Shown piece after piece: positions 33,581 to 41,477 of a DNA stretch of 64,000 bases. The DNA comes from DASPWW01 sp963756745 (GTDB lineage Bacteria > Actinomycetota > Thermoleophilia > Solirubrobacterales > 70-9). The stretch is taken from positions 1-64,000 of the forward strand of contig CAVWOU010000009.1 in assembly GCA_963756745.1 (NCBI GenBank), in the 5' to 3' direction. Below the pieces are notes generated by a model. That model did no database searches. It saw nothing but the letters and a program-made list of their open reading frames with translations, and was not told where the DNA came from. The translations under genes and the position numbers were made by a program. Positions within the stretch are counted from its first letter, which is position 1; each line of letters starts with the position of its first letter.

Positions 33581-34552
33581 ATGAGAGTGGTCGCTGCGCT
33601 GCTGGCGGCCGCCGTCGCCTTGGCCCTCGCGGCCTGCGGCGACGACGGTGCTGAACCGGGCGCGCCGAAGAGCGCGACCCTCGTGCTCGACTTCCAGCCG
33701 AACGCCGTCCACGCCGGCATCTATTCGGCGCTGCGGCGCGGCTTCTACGGGGCTGAGGGCGTGGAGCTCGACGTACGGGAGCCGTCGGCCTCGACCGACG
33801 CGCCGAAGCTCCTGGAGGCCGGAAGGGCGGGGTTCGCGATCATGGACATCCACGACCTCGGGATAGCCCGCGAGCAGGGGGCCGAGGTCGTCGGCGTGGC
33901 TGCGATCGTCGGGCGGCCGCTCGCCGCCGTGATCGCCGCCGACCGCGACGTCGTGCGCCGTCCGCGCGACCTCGAGGGACGGCAGGTCGGGGTCACCGGG
34001 CTGCCGTCGGACGACGCCGTGCTCGACTCCGTCGTCGCCGCCGACGGCGGCGATCCCGACGCCGTCGATCGCGTGACGATCGGATTCGAGGCTGTATCCG
34101 CGCTCTCGGCGGGGAGACTCGATGCGGCCACGGCGTTCTGGAACGCCGAGGGCGTCACTTTGCGCCGCCTCGACATCACTACGCGCGAGTTCCGCGTCGA
34201 CGACTATGGAGCGCCGCGCTACCCCGAGCTCGTGTTGACGACGACCGCGGAGCTCATCCGCGACGAACCGGAGCTCGTCGGCGGCGTCGTCGCCGCGACG
34301 GTCCGGGGCTATGAGGTCGCCGCCCAGGACCCGCGCGGAAGCCTCGACGACCTCGTGGCCGAGGCCCGCGGCATAGAAGCCGCCGCGCAGCGCGCGCAGC
34401 TCAGAGCGCTGCTGGCGGCCGGCGCCTTCCACCATCCGGGCCGGCTGGAGCCCAGCACGCTCGCCGCCTGGTCGCGCTGGGACGCGCGGAACGGCATCCT
34501 CGAGCGCCCGCTCGACCCACGGGAAGCGTTCGAGACCCGCTGGGTCGATTAG
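33581..34552 (+). CDS. ABC-transporter solute-binding lipoprotein, NMT1/THI5-like
   Basis: A 323-residue exported lipoprotein. A hydrophobic signal ends in L-A-A-C, with the lipidated Cys at residue 19. The two-lobed binding fold shows L-D-F-Q-P-N-A-V-H-A-G-I-Y near 37 (the THI5/pyrimidine-binding start), G-F-A-I-M-D-I-H-D-L near 85, and G-L-P-S-D-D-A-V-L near 144. Relatives bind hydroxymethylpyrimidine, nitrate, sulfonates or formyl-aminopyrimidine. No permease or ATPase gene is adjacent, so its transporter is elsewhere or lost. The stop overlaps the convergent gene by 4 nt. Confidence 0.87.
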   Translation: MRVVAALLAAAVALALAACGDDGAEPGAPKSATLVLDFQPNAVHAGIYSALRRGFYGAEGVELDVREPSASTDAPKLLEAGRAGFAIMDIHDLGIAREQGAEVVGVAAIVGRPLAAVIAADRDVVRRPRDLEGRQVGVTGLPSDDAVLDSVVAADGGDPDAVDRVTIGFEAVSALSAGRLDAATAFWNAEGVTLRRLDITTREFRVDDYGAPRYPELVLTTTAELIRDEPELVGGVVAATVRGYEVAAQDPRGSLDDLVAEARGIEAAAQRAQLRALLAAGAFHHPGRLEPSTLAAWSRWDARNGILERPLDPREAFETRWVD

Positions 34553-34872
34553 CGGAGCAGCGACTCGACCAGCTCGGGCATCTCACGCGCCATCCGCGAT
34601 CGCGGGACCACGACGTCTACGCCGGCGGCCTCCGCCCTGCGGCGCGTGTCGACGTCGACGTGGGAGTAGAACCCGAGCACCGGGCGTCCGGCGCGTTGAA
34701 GCTCGCTCGGGTCGATCTCGGCGAGGTCGGCGATCACGAGGTCGGCCCCGCCCTGCGCCTCGATCGCCTCGATCGTTGGAACCACGACGACCTCGTGCCC
34801 GGCCGCCCGGAGCGTCTCCCCGATCCTGCTCGCGAACATCAGGTCGGCGACGAGCGCGGCGACCCTGGCCAT
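34549..34872 (-). CDS. Receiver-like (CheY-fold) small protein
   Basis: A 107-residue protein with alternating strands and helices: V-A-A-L-V-A-D-L-M-F at the start, E-V-V-V-V-P-T, A-D-L-V-I-A-D-L-A near 48, V-L-G-F-Y-S-H-V-D near 65, and V-D-V-V-V-P-R-S-R near 86. The order resembles a response-regulator receiver, with Asp in the strand-3 position, but the acidic pair after strand 1 is reduced to one Asp and no output domain follows. It starts 5 nt after the gene at 34878. It may be a degenerate phospho-receiver or a CoA/cobalamin-like Rossmann variant. Confidence 0.65.
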   Translation of the reverse strand: MARVAALVADLMFASRIGETLRAAGHEVVVVPTIEAIEAQGGADLVIADLAEIDPSELQRAGRPVLGFYSHVDVDTRRRAEAAGVDVVVPRSRMAREMPELVESLLR

Positions 34873-34877
34873 CTGCA

Positions 34878-35240
34878 CTAGAGCCCGCGGCGCTCGCGGA
34901 ATTCCCGGCGAACGCTCTCGGGCCGCCCCCACATCTGCACGACCTCCGCCCGACCCTCTTCGATGTTGCGAACCCGCAGCTCTCCGGCGATTCCCTCGCG
35001 GTCGAGCACCGCGAGCACGCCGCGCACGGTCTCCGGCGCGGCGGCGTGCCCGAAGCGGTGCGCGACGTTGATCCGCCAGTGCCAGTCGGCGTGCGAGTAG
35101 GGCTGGGCGTTGATCTGGGTGAGGAGCACCGCGGCGTCGACGTAGCGCGACTCGTCCGCGATCCGCATGTCGAGCTCGAGATCGGTCCAATCGTCCGGGA
35201 GGGAGTCGACGATCTCCTCGAAGTCCTCGGCGAGGGCCAC
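34878..35240 (-). CDS. Conserved-looking protein of unknown function
   Basis: A 120-residue protein with a short acidic N-terminal helix (D-F-E-E-I-V-D-S-L-P-D-D-W), L-E-L-D-M-R-I near 22, a central strand around I-N-A-Q-P-Y-S-H-A-D-W-H-W-R-I, R-V-R-N-I near 92 and an arginine-rich tail. I recognise no family. It lies 5 nt upstream of the receiver-like gene on the same strand and 46 nt downstream of the DtxR gene. Confidence 0.65.
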   Translation of the reverse strand: MALAEDFEEIVDSLPDDWTDLELDMRIADESRYVDAAVLLTQINAQPYSHADWHWRINVAHRFGHAAAPETVRGVLAVLDREGIAGELRVRNIEEGRAEVVQMWGRPESVRREFRERRGL

Positions 35241-35286
35241 GGCCGAAGGCTACCGGCGGTGCGGCGAGCCGGCGCCCGGCAGCCCG

Positions 35287-35979
35287 CTACCCCACCGCGA
35301 TTCGCATCGCATCGGCCACCGCACCGCCGAGTGTTCGAGTCCCGACCGGGAACCGGACCGTGATCGGACCTTCGAACGGTTGCCGGTCGATGACCTCGAC
35401 CGAGTCGCCGGGCGAGACCTCGAGCTCCGCGAGGTAGCGCAGCATCGCGGAGTCGGAGTCGGAGATGCGAACGAAGGTGCCGCTGTCGCCCGCCTCCATC
35501 TCGGCGAGCCGGCGGGTGTCGGGCTCCTCGATCTCGTGGTCGGCGGTCGGAATCGGGTCGCCGTGGGGATCGTGCGTCGGCTCCCCGAGGCGCCGCGAGA
35601 TCAGCCCCTCGAGTTCCTCCGAGATCACGTGCTCGAGCCTCTCCGCCTCCTCGTGGACCCGATCCCACGGCATTCCGAGGTCGGCGAGGAACGCCTCGAT
35701 CAGCCGGTGACGGCGCATCACCTCCAGCGCGAGGTCCTGCCCGTTGTCGGTCAGCGTCACCCCGTGGTAGGGCGTGTGCTTTACGAGGCCGTCGTCGGCC
35801 ATCCGGCGGACCATCGCCGACGCCGACGCGGGGCTGACCCCGACGCGGTCGGCGATCGCCCCCGTGCTCACCGCTCCTTCCTCACGGTCGCGCAGGTGAT
35901 AGATCGCCTTCGCGTAGTTCTCGGCGCTCGCTTGGGGGCGGCGCAGCGACCGGTGATGTGCGTGGTGGGCGACGGCCAT
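35287..35979 (-). CDS. DtxR-family metal-responsive repressor
   Basis: A 230-residue regulator. Residues 18-80 form the winged helix (A-E-N-Y-A-K-A-I-Y-H-L then V-S-P-A-S-A-S-A-M-V-R-R-M). Residues 85-145 form the dimerisation domain with metal ligands: the H-R-L-I-E-A-F-L region, E-E-A-E-R-L-E-H-V-I-S-E and P-H-G-D-P-I-P. Residues 155-228 form an SH3/FeoA-like domain. Family members sense Fe(II) or Mn(II). Last gene of the multicopper oxidase-ZIP-small ORF-dtxR operon; its ATG overlaps the small ORF stop (TGATG). It is probably the repressor acting on the palindromes at 38550-38584. Confidence 0.92.
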   Translation of the reverse strand: MAVAHHAHHRSLRRPQASAENYAKAIYHLRDREEGAVSTGAIADRVGVSPASASAMVRRMADDGLVKHTPYHGVTLTDNGQDLALEVMRRHRLIEAFLADLGMPWDRVHEEAERLEHVISEELEGLISRRLGEPTHDPHGDPIPTADHEIEEPDTRRLAEMEAGDSGTFVRISDSDSAMLRYLAELEVSPGDSVEVIDRQPFEGPITVRFPVGTRTLGGAVADAMRIAVG

Positions 35980-36143
35980 CAGATGAGTGACTCCATGGCC
36001 GCGTGCGCCCGGGGGCGCGCGTGGCCGAGCAGGTCGAGGACGCAGGGCGCGAGGTGTGCTTCCAGCACACGAGCGCCCGAGGACGAAGAGATGCGACGTG
36101 CCACGCGCGCCATCCGGGTGTGCGTGGTCGTGGGGTCACTCAT
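35979..36143 (-). CDS. 54-codon ORF embedded in the metal operon
   Basis: An ATG one base after the ZIP stop (TGAGATG) opens a frame that ends in a TGA overlapping the DtxR ATG. The packing leaves no spacer on either side and matches the TGATG overlaps used by the other genes of this operon. The peptide begins M-S-D-P-T-T-T-H-T-R, is basic in the first third (R-V-A-R-R-I), then helical (A-R-V-L-E-A-H-L, C-V-L-D-L-L-G-H-A) with one Cys and four His, and ends E-S-L-I. It has no membrane span or known motif. A role as a small metal-binding or regulatory peptide is only suggested by position. Confidence 0.5.
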   Translation of the reverse strand: MSDPTTTHTRMARVARRISSSSGARVLEAHLAPCVLDLLGHARPRAHAAMESLI

Positions 36144-36144
36144 C

Positions 36145-37359
36145 TCAGACGGTGATCAGAAGGCTTGTCGCGTAGAGCAGCGCGCCCCCGGCGATGATCC
36201 CGGCCACGCTGGCCGGATAGAGCCCGCGCCCGTGCTCGTCGCGCACCGAGGGCCAGATCTGGACGATCACCTGGATGATCGCGCCGACGCCGATGCCGAG
36301 CAGGAAGGTCGAGAGCTCCGGATTCGTCACCGAGGCGCCGATGAATGCCCCCAGGATCGCCGGTGCGCCGGCGATCACTCCCAGCGCCGCGAGGCGGCCG
36401 AGCGACGGTCGCTTGTCAGCCGCCAGCGGCGCGACGATCGCGATTCCCTCGGTTGTGTTGTGGATCGCGAAACCGATCACGAGGAACGCCCCCAGCGCGA
36501 GCGCCCCGACCGCGTAGGCCGATCCGATCGCCAGCCCCTCGCCGAGGTTGTGCAGCCCGATGCCGACGGCGATCATCAGCGCCAACCGCCACCCTCCGGC
36601 GCCCGCCGCGTCCGCCTCGCTGCGGCGAGCGCGAAGATAGGCATCGAGGCCTGCAAGCGCCAGATACGAGAGCCCCGCGCCCAGGAAGAGCAGCTCCACA
36701 CCCCCAAAAGCGCCGCCGCTCTCCTGCCCCAGCTCGGTGCCCTCGAGATAGCCGTCGACGGCGAGGAACGCCAGCAGGCCGATGGTCGCCGCCATCACGA
36801 CCCGGACCCAGCTCGGTGGCACCCGGCTCACGAACGGGAGGAACAGCATCCCGAGCCCCACGGGAATCACTCCGACGTAGGTTCCGAGCAGCGCCATCAG
36901 GCCGAAGAACCCGAGGTCGGCCTCGGGCGTCTCGACGGCGACCTCGATCTCGTGCTCGATCGTCGCCCCGCTCGAGGTGAGCAGGGAGACGTTGTACGGC
37001 GAGCCCTCCTGCCACGGGTAGTCGAGCGTCAGCTGCTGCTCGCCGAGGCGACCGATCTCGCCGCCGGGGTCGGCGCGGAAGTTGACGAACGTGTCCGCGA
37101 CGGAGACCTGGGACACCTCGACAGGATCCGGACCCGTGTTGCGGACACTCAGCTCAATCTCGCCCGGTCGCAGCACCGTGCGCTCGACGGCGAGCTCCTC
37201 GACAGGCGGGCCCTGCCGCTCCCCGAGTCCCGGGCCCCCGAGCACGGCGAAGATCGCGATCGCGGCGCCGATCAACGCCAGGGGCACGACGAGCAGGGGC
37301 CACCGCGGGCGCTCCCCGGCAGCCCCCGCCGGGCGCTCCGCCCGTGTCCCGGCCTCCAT
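36145..37359 (-). CDS. ZIP-family metal transporter with an extracytoplasmic beta domain
   Basis: A 404-residue protein. A basic N-terminus and one span (about 22-42) lead to a soluble segment (about 45-140) rich in strands (E-R-T-V-L-R-P-G-E-I-E-L-S-V, V-R-N-T-G-P-D-P-V), resembling CARDB/Ig-like modules. Residues 150-404 form the ZIP domain with about eight spans and both metal sites: H-N-L-G-E-G near 264 and H-N-T-T-E-G near 298. ZIP proteins move Zn, Fe or Mn into the cytosol. Most bacterial ZIPs lack such an outer domain. The ATG overlaps the multicopper oxidase stop (TGATG), tying the oxidase to the transporter. Confidence 0.87.
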   Translation of the reverse strand: MEAGTRAERPAGAAGERPRWPLLVVPLALIGAAIAIFAVLGGPGLGERQGPPVEELAVERTVLRPGEIELSVRNTGPDPVEVSQVSVADTFVNFRADPGGEIGRLGEQQLTLDYPWQEGSPYNVSLLTSSGATIEHEIEVAVETPEADLGFFGLMALLGTYVGVIPVGLGMLFLPFVSRVPPSWVRVVMAATIGLLAFLAVDGYLEGTELGQESGGAFGGVELLFLGAGLSYLALAGLDAYLRARRSEADAAGAGGWRLALMIAVGIGLHNLGEGLAIGSAYAVGALALGAFLVIGFAIHNTTEGIAIVAPLAADKRPSLGRLAALGVIAGAPAILGAFIGASVTNPELSTFLLGIGVGAIIQVIVQIWPSVRDEHGRGLYPASVAGIIAGGALLYATSLLITV

Positions 37360-38528
37360 CACGCGCCACCTGGAAGATCGCAGAACGCGGCCGGCGCGCT
37401 CCGCCGCGCGGCCGACCCGCCGACCTCGAAGAAGCCCATCCAGCCGAGCTCGGTGAACTCGGTCTTGTGGGCGTGGAACATGTAGTCGCCCGGGTAGCGG
37501 AAGCACATCTCGAGCACGCCGCGCTGCGCCTGTCCCAGCATCACCGTGTCGGTGAACTCGGTCGGCTCGAGCCTCGTTCCCGTCGGGAAGTAGTTGAAGA
37601 AGTTCGCGTGAGTGTGGAACGAGTTGATCGGGTCGAACTCGAGCAGGTTCAGCAGGTAGATCCGAACCGGGTCGTCGCGCCGCACCTGGACCGGCTCGTT
37701 GACGTAGTGGAAGCCGACCGTGTTCACCGCGTAGACCTGGTTGCCCTCGGCGTCGAAGTTCGTGTTGAACCCGTTCATCATCATCATCAGCTCGTCCGCC
37801 TCGGGCCGGCCCTGCTTTGGATCGACGATGAAGGCGCCGTACAGGCCACGCGCGATGTGCTCAGCGAGCGGCCCGGCGTGGCAGTGGTAGAGGTGGAGCC
37901 CGAACGGCTCGGCATCGAACTCGTAGGTGGTGGCCTCGCCGGTCTCGATCAGCCCCGCGCCGATCCCGGGCACCCCGTCCATCTCGGCCGGATGGATGCC
38001 GTGGAAGTGGATCGTGTGCGGGTGCTCGGAGCTGTTGACCAACCGGATCCGCAGCCGGTCGCCCTCGTGGGCGCGCAGGGTCGGCCCGGGCACGCGCCCG
38101 TTGTAGACCCAGGCCGGGTAGTGCACACCCGGGGCTACCTCGATCTCCTTGTCCGTTGCGACCAGCGTCCACTCGCGCAGCACCCGCCCGCTTGCGAGGC
38201 GCCGCGTCTTTCCCCAGTCGAAGTCGCGCAGCATCTCAGTCGGGTTGAACCCGTTCGCGGCGTGATCTACGGTCGCGCCCTGGCGGAAGCTCGGTCCGTT
38301 GTTCCCCCCGCCGTGAGCCGCCTGCGACGCCTCGCCGTGGGAGCCGGCGCCGTCGGGCGATCCCCCCTCGCCCAGCGCCGCGTGCACACCCGCGTGCGGG
38401 ACCACCCCGTGCAGGAGCGGAACCGCGGCGGCGCCGGTGGCGGCGCCCCCGGCGAGCAGCCCTCGCCGGCTCACTCCCTTGCGACGCTCGCGCTCGGGGG
38501 GACGCGGGTCCGTGGTCGGCTTGGCCAT
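37359..38528 (-). CDS. Tat-exported multicopper oxidase
   Basis: A 389-residue secreted enzyme. The Tat signal is V-S-R-R-G-L-L-A-G-G near residue 19, followed by a hydrophobic stretch and a His/Gly-rich linker. Copper ligands lie in four blocks: H-T-I-H-F-H-G-I-H near 170, L-Y-H-C-H-A-G-P near 213, S-F-H-T-H-A-N-F-F near 303 and M-F-H-A-H-K-T-E-F-T-E-L-G-W-M near 355. The T1 block has His rather than Cys between its histidines, while H-C-H in block two supplies a T1 Cys as in nitrite-reductase-like two-domain enzymes. Substrates could be Mn, Fe, Cu or nitrite. First gene of the metal operon. Confidence 0.88.
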   Translation of the reverse strand: MAKPTTDPRPPERERRKGVSRRGLLAGGAATGAAAVPLLHGVVPHAGVHAALGEGGSPDGAGSHGEASQAAHGGGNNGPSFRQGATVDHAANGFNPTEMLRDFDWGKTRRLASGRVLREWTLVATDKEIEVAPGVHYPAWVYNGRVPGPTLRAHEGDRLRIRLVNSSEHPHTIHFHGIHPAEMDGVPGIGAGLIETGEATTYEFDAEPFGLHLYHCHAGPLAEHIARGLYGAFIVDPKQGRPEADELMMMMNGFNTNFDAEGNQVYAVNTVGFHYVNEPVQVRRDDPVRIYLLNLLEFDPINSFHTHANFFNYFPTGTRLEPTEFTDTVMLGQAQRGVLEMCFRYPGDYMFHAHKTEFTELGWMGFFEVGGSAARRSAPAAFCDLPGGA

Positions 38529-38535
38529 CGGCCTG

Positions 38536-38584
38536 ATTAAAGCAGAAGCTTAGGCGCCTGAAAACACAAATTAGAGCTGCCTAA
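38536..38584 (-). promoter_or_regulatory. Two DtxR-like palindromes in the oxidase-ZIP promoter
   Basis: TTAGGCGCCTGA (38550-38561) and TTAGAGCTGCCTAA (38571-38584) are near-palindromes with TTAG...CTAA ends, 9 nt apart, in an AT-rich stretch between the divergent oxidase and ygfZ genes. DtxR/IdeR sites share TTAGG-type half sites. A candidate -10 (TTTAAT, minus strand, 38536-38541) lies just downstream, so a bound repressor would block transcription. The regulator gene is the last gene of the operon. Confidence 0.5.
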
Positions 38585-38624
38585 AGCCAGCGGCCCTGCT
38601 TCGCCCGGCTCGTAGAATCGGCGC

Positions 38625-39584
38625 ATGCCCGAAACCACGGTCAAGGTCGAGCTCGACGGCCAGTACAGGGCGCTTCGCGACCTCGCCGGCCTCCTCGATC
38701 GCAACGAGCGAGCGAAGCTGGTCGTCACCGGGAGCGAGTCGGTCGACTACCTCCAGGGGCAGATCACCAACGACGTCGAAGCGGTGGCCGTGGGCGAAGG
38801 GTGCTACGCGGCGCTCCTCGACCGCAAGGGCCACATGCGCGCCGACCTGCGGTTGCTGCGCGTCGCCGAGGACGAGCTGTGGCTCGACACCGAGGCGATC
38901 GCCGGTAACGCCGTCCAGCGCCACCTCGAGATGTACAAGATCGGCCGGGACGTCGAGGTCGCCGACGCGACGGCCGACCGCGCGATCGTGTCCGTGATCG
39001 GCCCCGCGGCAGCGGAGCTCACCGGCGCGGGCCCTCTGACGCCCGAGTACGCCCACCGCGAGATCACGCTCGGGGGCGGCGGCGCACGGGCGGTCGCCAC
39101 CGACGTGGGCATCGATCTGATCCTCGCGGCGACCGACACGGAGCCCGTGAGGCGCGCGCTCGTGGAGGCGGGCGCGGTCGAGGTGAGCGAGGCCGCCGCG
39201 GAGATCCTGCGCGTCGAGAGAGGCCGGCCCCGGTTCGGGTTCGAGATGTCCGAGGCCACGATCCCCGCCGAGGCCGGGATCGACGAGCGGGCGGTCAGCT
39301 TCACGAAGGGCTGCTACATCGGACAGGAGACGGTTGCGCGGCTCCACTACAAGGGCAAGCCGAACCGCCACCTGCGCGGGCTTCGCCTCGACGCCCCGGC
39401 GAGCTCGGGGGAGGCGATCGGACTCGGCGACCGAGAGGTGGGAAAGGTCGGCACCGCGTGCGTCTCGCCCGCCCTCGGCCCCATCGCGCTTGCGATCGTC
39501 CGCCGCGAGGCGGAGCCGGGCGCGCGGGTGACGGTCGGCGAGACCGCCACCGAAGCCGAAGTCGTCGAGCTGCCGTTCTCCTAG
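38625..39584 (+). CDS. ygfZ: YgfZ/GcvT-family folate-binding protein
   Basis: A 319-residue cytosolic protein with the tripartite GcvT fold. The diagnostic K-G-C-Y-I-G-Q-E motif is near residue 228, with the conserved Cys used in Fe-S cluster assembly or repair. V-D-Y-L-Q-G-Q-I-T-N-D-V near 42 and L-L-D-R-K-G-H-M near 64 are typical of YgfZ rather than of the glycine-cleavage T protein. TAGAAT ends 6 nt before the ATG, suggesting a leaderless mRNA. Many Fe-S enzymes in the window (FbiC, ferredoxin, KorA) would benefit, though no operon joins them. Confidence 0.92.
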   Translation: MPETTVKVELDGQYRALRDLAGLLDRNERAKLVVTGSESVDYLQGQITNDVEAVAVGEGCYAALLDRKGHMRADLRLLRVAEDELWLDTEAIAGNAVQRHLEMYKIGRDVEVADATADRAIVSVIGPAAAELTGAGPLTPEYAHREITLGGGGARAVATDVGIDLILAATDTEPVRRALVEAGAVEVSEAAAEILRVERGRPRFGFEMSEATIPAEAGIDERAVSFTKGCYIGQETVARLHYKGKPNRHLRGLRLDAPASSGEAIGLGDREVGKVGTACVSPALGPIALAIVRREAEPGARVTVGETATEAEVVELPFS

Positions 39585-39641
39585 CGCGCCCGGCCGAACG
39601 GCGGCACCGTGGGGGCACCTATCGGCTAGATTTGCACGCGG

Positions 39642-40052
39642 ATGAGGAGGAAGGGGCGAATGATCGTCCTGCCCGTGGCGGTCGTGGTGTTCGCGGTCGC
39701 CGGGTGCGGCGGCGAGGACAAGGCCAGCGAGCCGCGGCCCGCCACACCCGAGGAGGTGTCGGCGAAGGTCGGAGAGGACAAGGTCGTGCTCTCGCCGCGC
39801 GAGCTCGGCGCCGGGCTCGCCGTGTTCACGATCTCGAACCAGACCGACGACGTCGTCCAGCTGACGCTCGAGGGACCGACCGAGGCGGTCAGCGAGCCGC
39901 TCGAGGCCGGCGGCGTCACCGACGGGTTCAAGGTCTCGGTGGCCGAAGGGGACTACCTGATCAGCGCCGGCGACGAGTCGAATGCCCGGTCGACCAAGCT
40001 CGTAGTCGGAGCGGAGCGGCCGTCGTCGTCGAACGAGCTGCTGCTGCCCTAG
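39642..40052 (+). CDS. Small secreted lipoprotein, unknown function
   Basis: A 136-residue protein. M-R-R-K-G-R-M then a hydrophobic run ends V-A-G-C-G-G, a lipobox with Cys near residue 22. The mature part has an acidic/proline linker, then a beta-sandwich-like domain (A-G-L-A-V-F-T-I-S-N-Q-T-D-D-V near 60, F-K-V-S-V-A-E-G-D-Y near 97). It resembles cupredoxin-like or CARDB-like folds, but no copper ligands (His, Cys, Met) are visible. TAGATT lies 9 nt before the ATG. Confidence 0.75.
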   Translation: MRRKGRMIVLPVAVVVFAVAGCGGEDKASEPRPATPEEVSAKVGEDKVVLSPRELGAGLAVFTISNQTDDVVQLTLEGPTEAVSEPLEAGGVTDGFKVSVAEGDYLISAGDESNARSTKLVVGAERPSSSNELLLP

Positions 40053-40059
40053 CCGGAAC

Positions 40060-41346
40060 CTACTGGGCCGCGTCGGCGGAGGCGACCAGCGACTCGATGC
40101 GCTCGAGCTGGCCGTCGACGGCGTCGACCATGTCGTCGACGCCCTCACGTGCCTTGGACACGCTCTTGTCAGCGTTCGTCAGCGCCAACCGGATGGACTG
40201 CGCGGTCTTGAGCACGGAGCGGGCTTCCTCGGCGGCGTCGCGCACGCCGGCAGCGTCGAGCGTCAGCTCCCCCTCCCGCTTCAGCATCACACGAAGCCGG
40301 GCGTAGCGGTACGCGAGATCGAGGCCCAGCTCGTCGGGTTGCTCGGGATCGACCGCGACGATCATCTTGTTGCCCTCGTACTCGGCGAGCTGCTCGCGGC
40401 CGACCGGGACGCTCTCCTCGCCCGCAGCCACCAGCACCGCGAACTCCGCCTGGCGCTCCTCCATCGCCGCGTTGAGCTCGGCCCACGCCTTGTTCTTCGA
40501 CAACTGCTCGTCCTTGACCTCGAACACGATCCGACCTGCGCACGCGCCGTCGGCCGCGCCCAGCTCGACGACGGCGTCCCCCTTCTTCGATCCGCCGATC
40601 CCCGGCTCGTCGCCTACCCGATGCGCGCTGTCTCCCCGCGCGGTCGCGATCCGGTCGAGTGCGGCATGTACCCGCTCCTCGAACGTGCGCCCCTTCCGTG
40701 TGCCCGCCTCCTCCGCCTCGGCGACCCGCTGCTCGGCGGCGTCGCGCTCGAGCAGGCGCGCAAGCTCCTTTCTCAGATCCCCGACCTGCGCCTGCATGGC
40801 GCGGGCCTCCTTGGCGTTCGCCTCGCGCAGCCTCTCGACCTCCTTGCGATGGCGCTCCTCGGCGTCGAGCACCGCCTTGCCGAGACGGGCCTGGACGGCA
40901 ATCAGCGGGTTGGAGCCGTCCTCGGCTGTCAGCATCCGGATCAACGCCTCCCGCTGCTGGCGTGACTCGGCGCCCACGATCTCCTTGATCTGGGCCTGAA
41001 CCGAGTCGTTGCGATCGGCGCCGAACACGGTGGCGAGCCGTTCGGCCACATCGCTGGCACCTTCCTCGAGGGTGCCGGCAAGCCTCCGATCGAGCTCGCC
41101 GAGCTCGTGGCGAACGTAGTCGACATTCGCCGCCGTCTCCTCTGTATCGAGCACGCGAGTGCCGATCTCAATCGCCTTGCGGACCGTTTCGCCCGGAGGC
41201 TGGTTCGCCTCGGCGCGCTCGCGGACGACTCGCGCGGCCCGCCGGTCGGTTACGGTGAGCGCCTCGATGACGAGCCGGTCGTCGAGCGCGCGGACGGCGC
41301 CGTCCCCCGGAAGGAGCTGCTGTTGTGGCTTCTCCGATGCCTCCAT
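40060..41346 (-). CDS. Coiled-coil protein with a PD-(D/E)XK-like C-terminal region
   Basis: A 428-residue protein starting M-E-A-S-E-K. Residues 20-220 are helical and strongly charged, with coiled coil over about 130-220 (R-H-R-K-E-V-E-R-L-R-E-A, L-R-K-E-L-A-R-L-L-E). Residues 225-330 read as a nuclease-like module: F-E-E-R-V-H-A-A-L, then G-D-A-V-V-E-L with Asp257, and I-V-F-E-V-K-D with Glu276-x-Lys278, the D...ExK pattern. The module resembles DUF2130-type proteins. A C-terminal helical tail follows. It could cut or bind DNA; no partner gene is adjacent. It is divergent from ccr. Confidence 0.72.
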   Translation of the reverse strand: MEASEKPQQQLLPGDGAVRALDDRLVIEALTVTDRRAARVVRERAEANQPPGETVRKAIEIGTRVLDTEETAANVDYVRHELGELDRRLAGTLEEGASDVAERLATVFGADRNDSVQAQIKEIVGAESRQQREALIRMLTAEDGSNPLIAVQARLGKAVLDAEERHRKEVERLREANAKEARAMQAQVGDLRKELARLLERDAAEQRVAEAEEAGTRKGRTFEERVHAALDRIATARGDSAHRVGDEPGIGGSKKGDAVVELGAADGACAGRIVFEVKDEQLSKNKAWAELNAAMEERQAEFAVLVAAGEESVPVGREQLAEYEGNKMIVAVDPEQPDELGLDLAYRYARLRVMLKREGELTLDAAGVRDAAEEARSVLKTAQSIRLALTNADKSVSKAREGVDDMVDAVDGQLERIESLVASADAAQ

Positions 41347-41477
41347 GGCGACCGCTGAATGTAGTCGCAGGCCCGGACACGAAACTGACGCCCGCTGCAC
41401 CCGGGTCGTTGTGCTTTAGGTATTCCCTGGCTGACGGCGATTTCATAGCGATACGATCCTCGCTCCTGTCGCCCACC

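Noticed and set aside
35167..37485. Very long + strand open frame across the DtxR and ZIP genes
   Set aside because: Antisense to two recognised genes; a common artefact of high GC.
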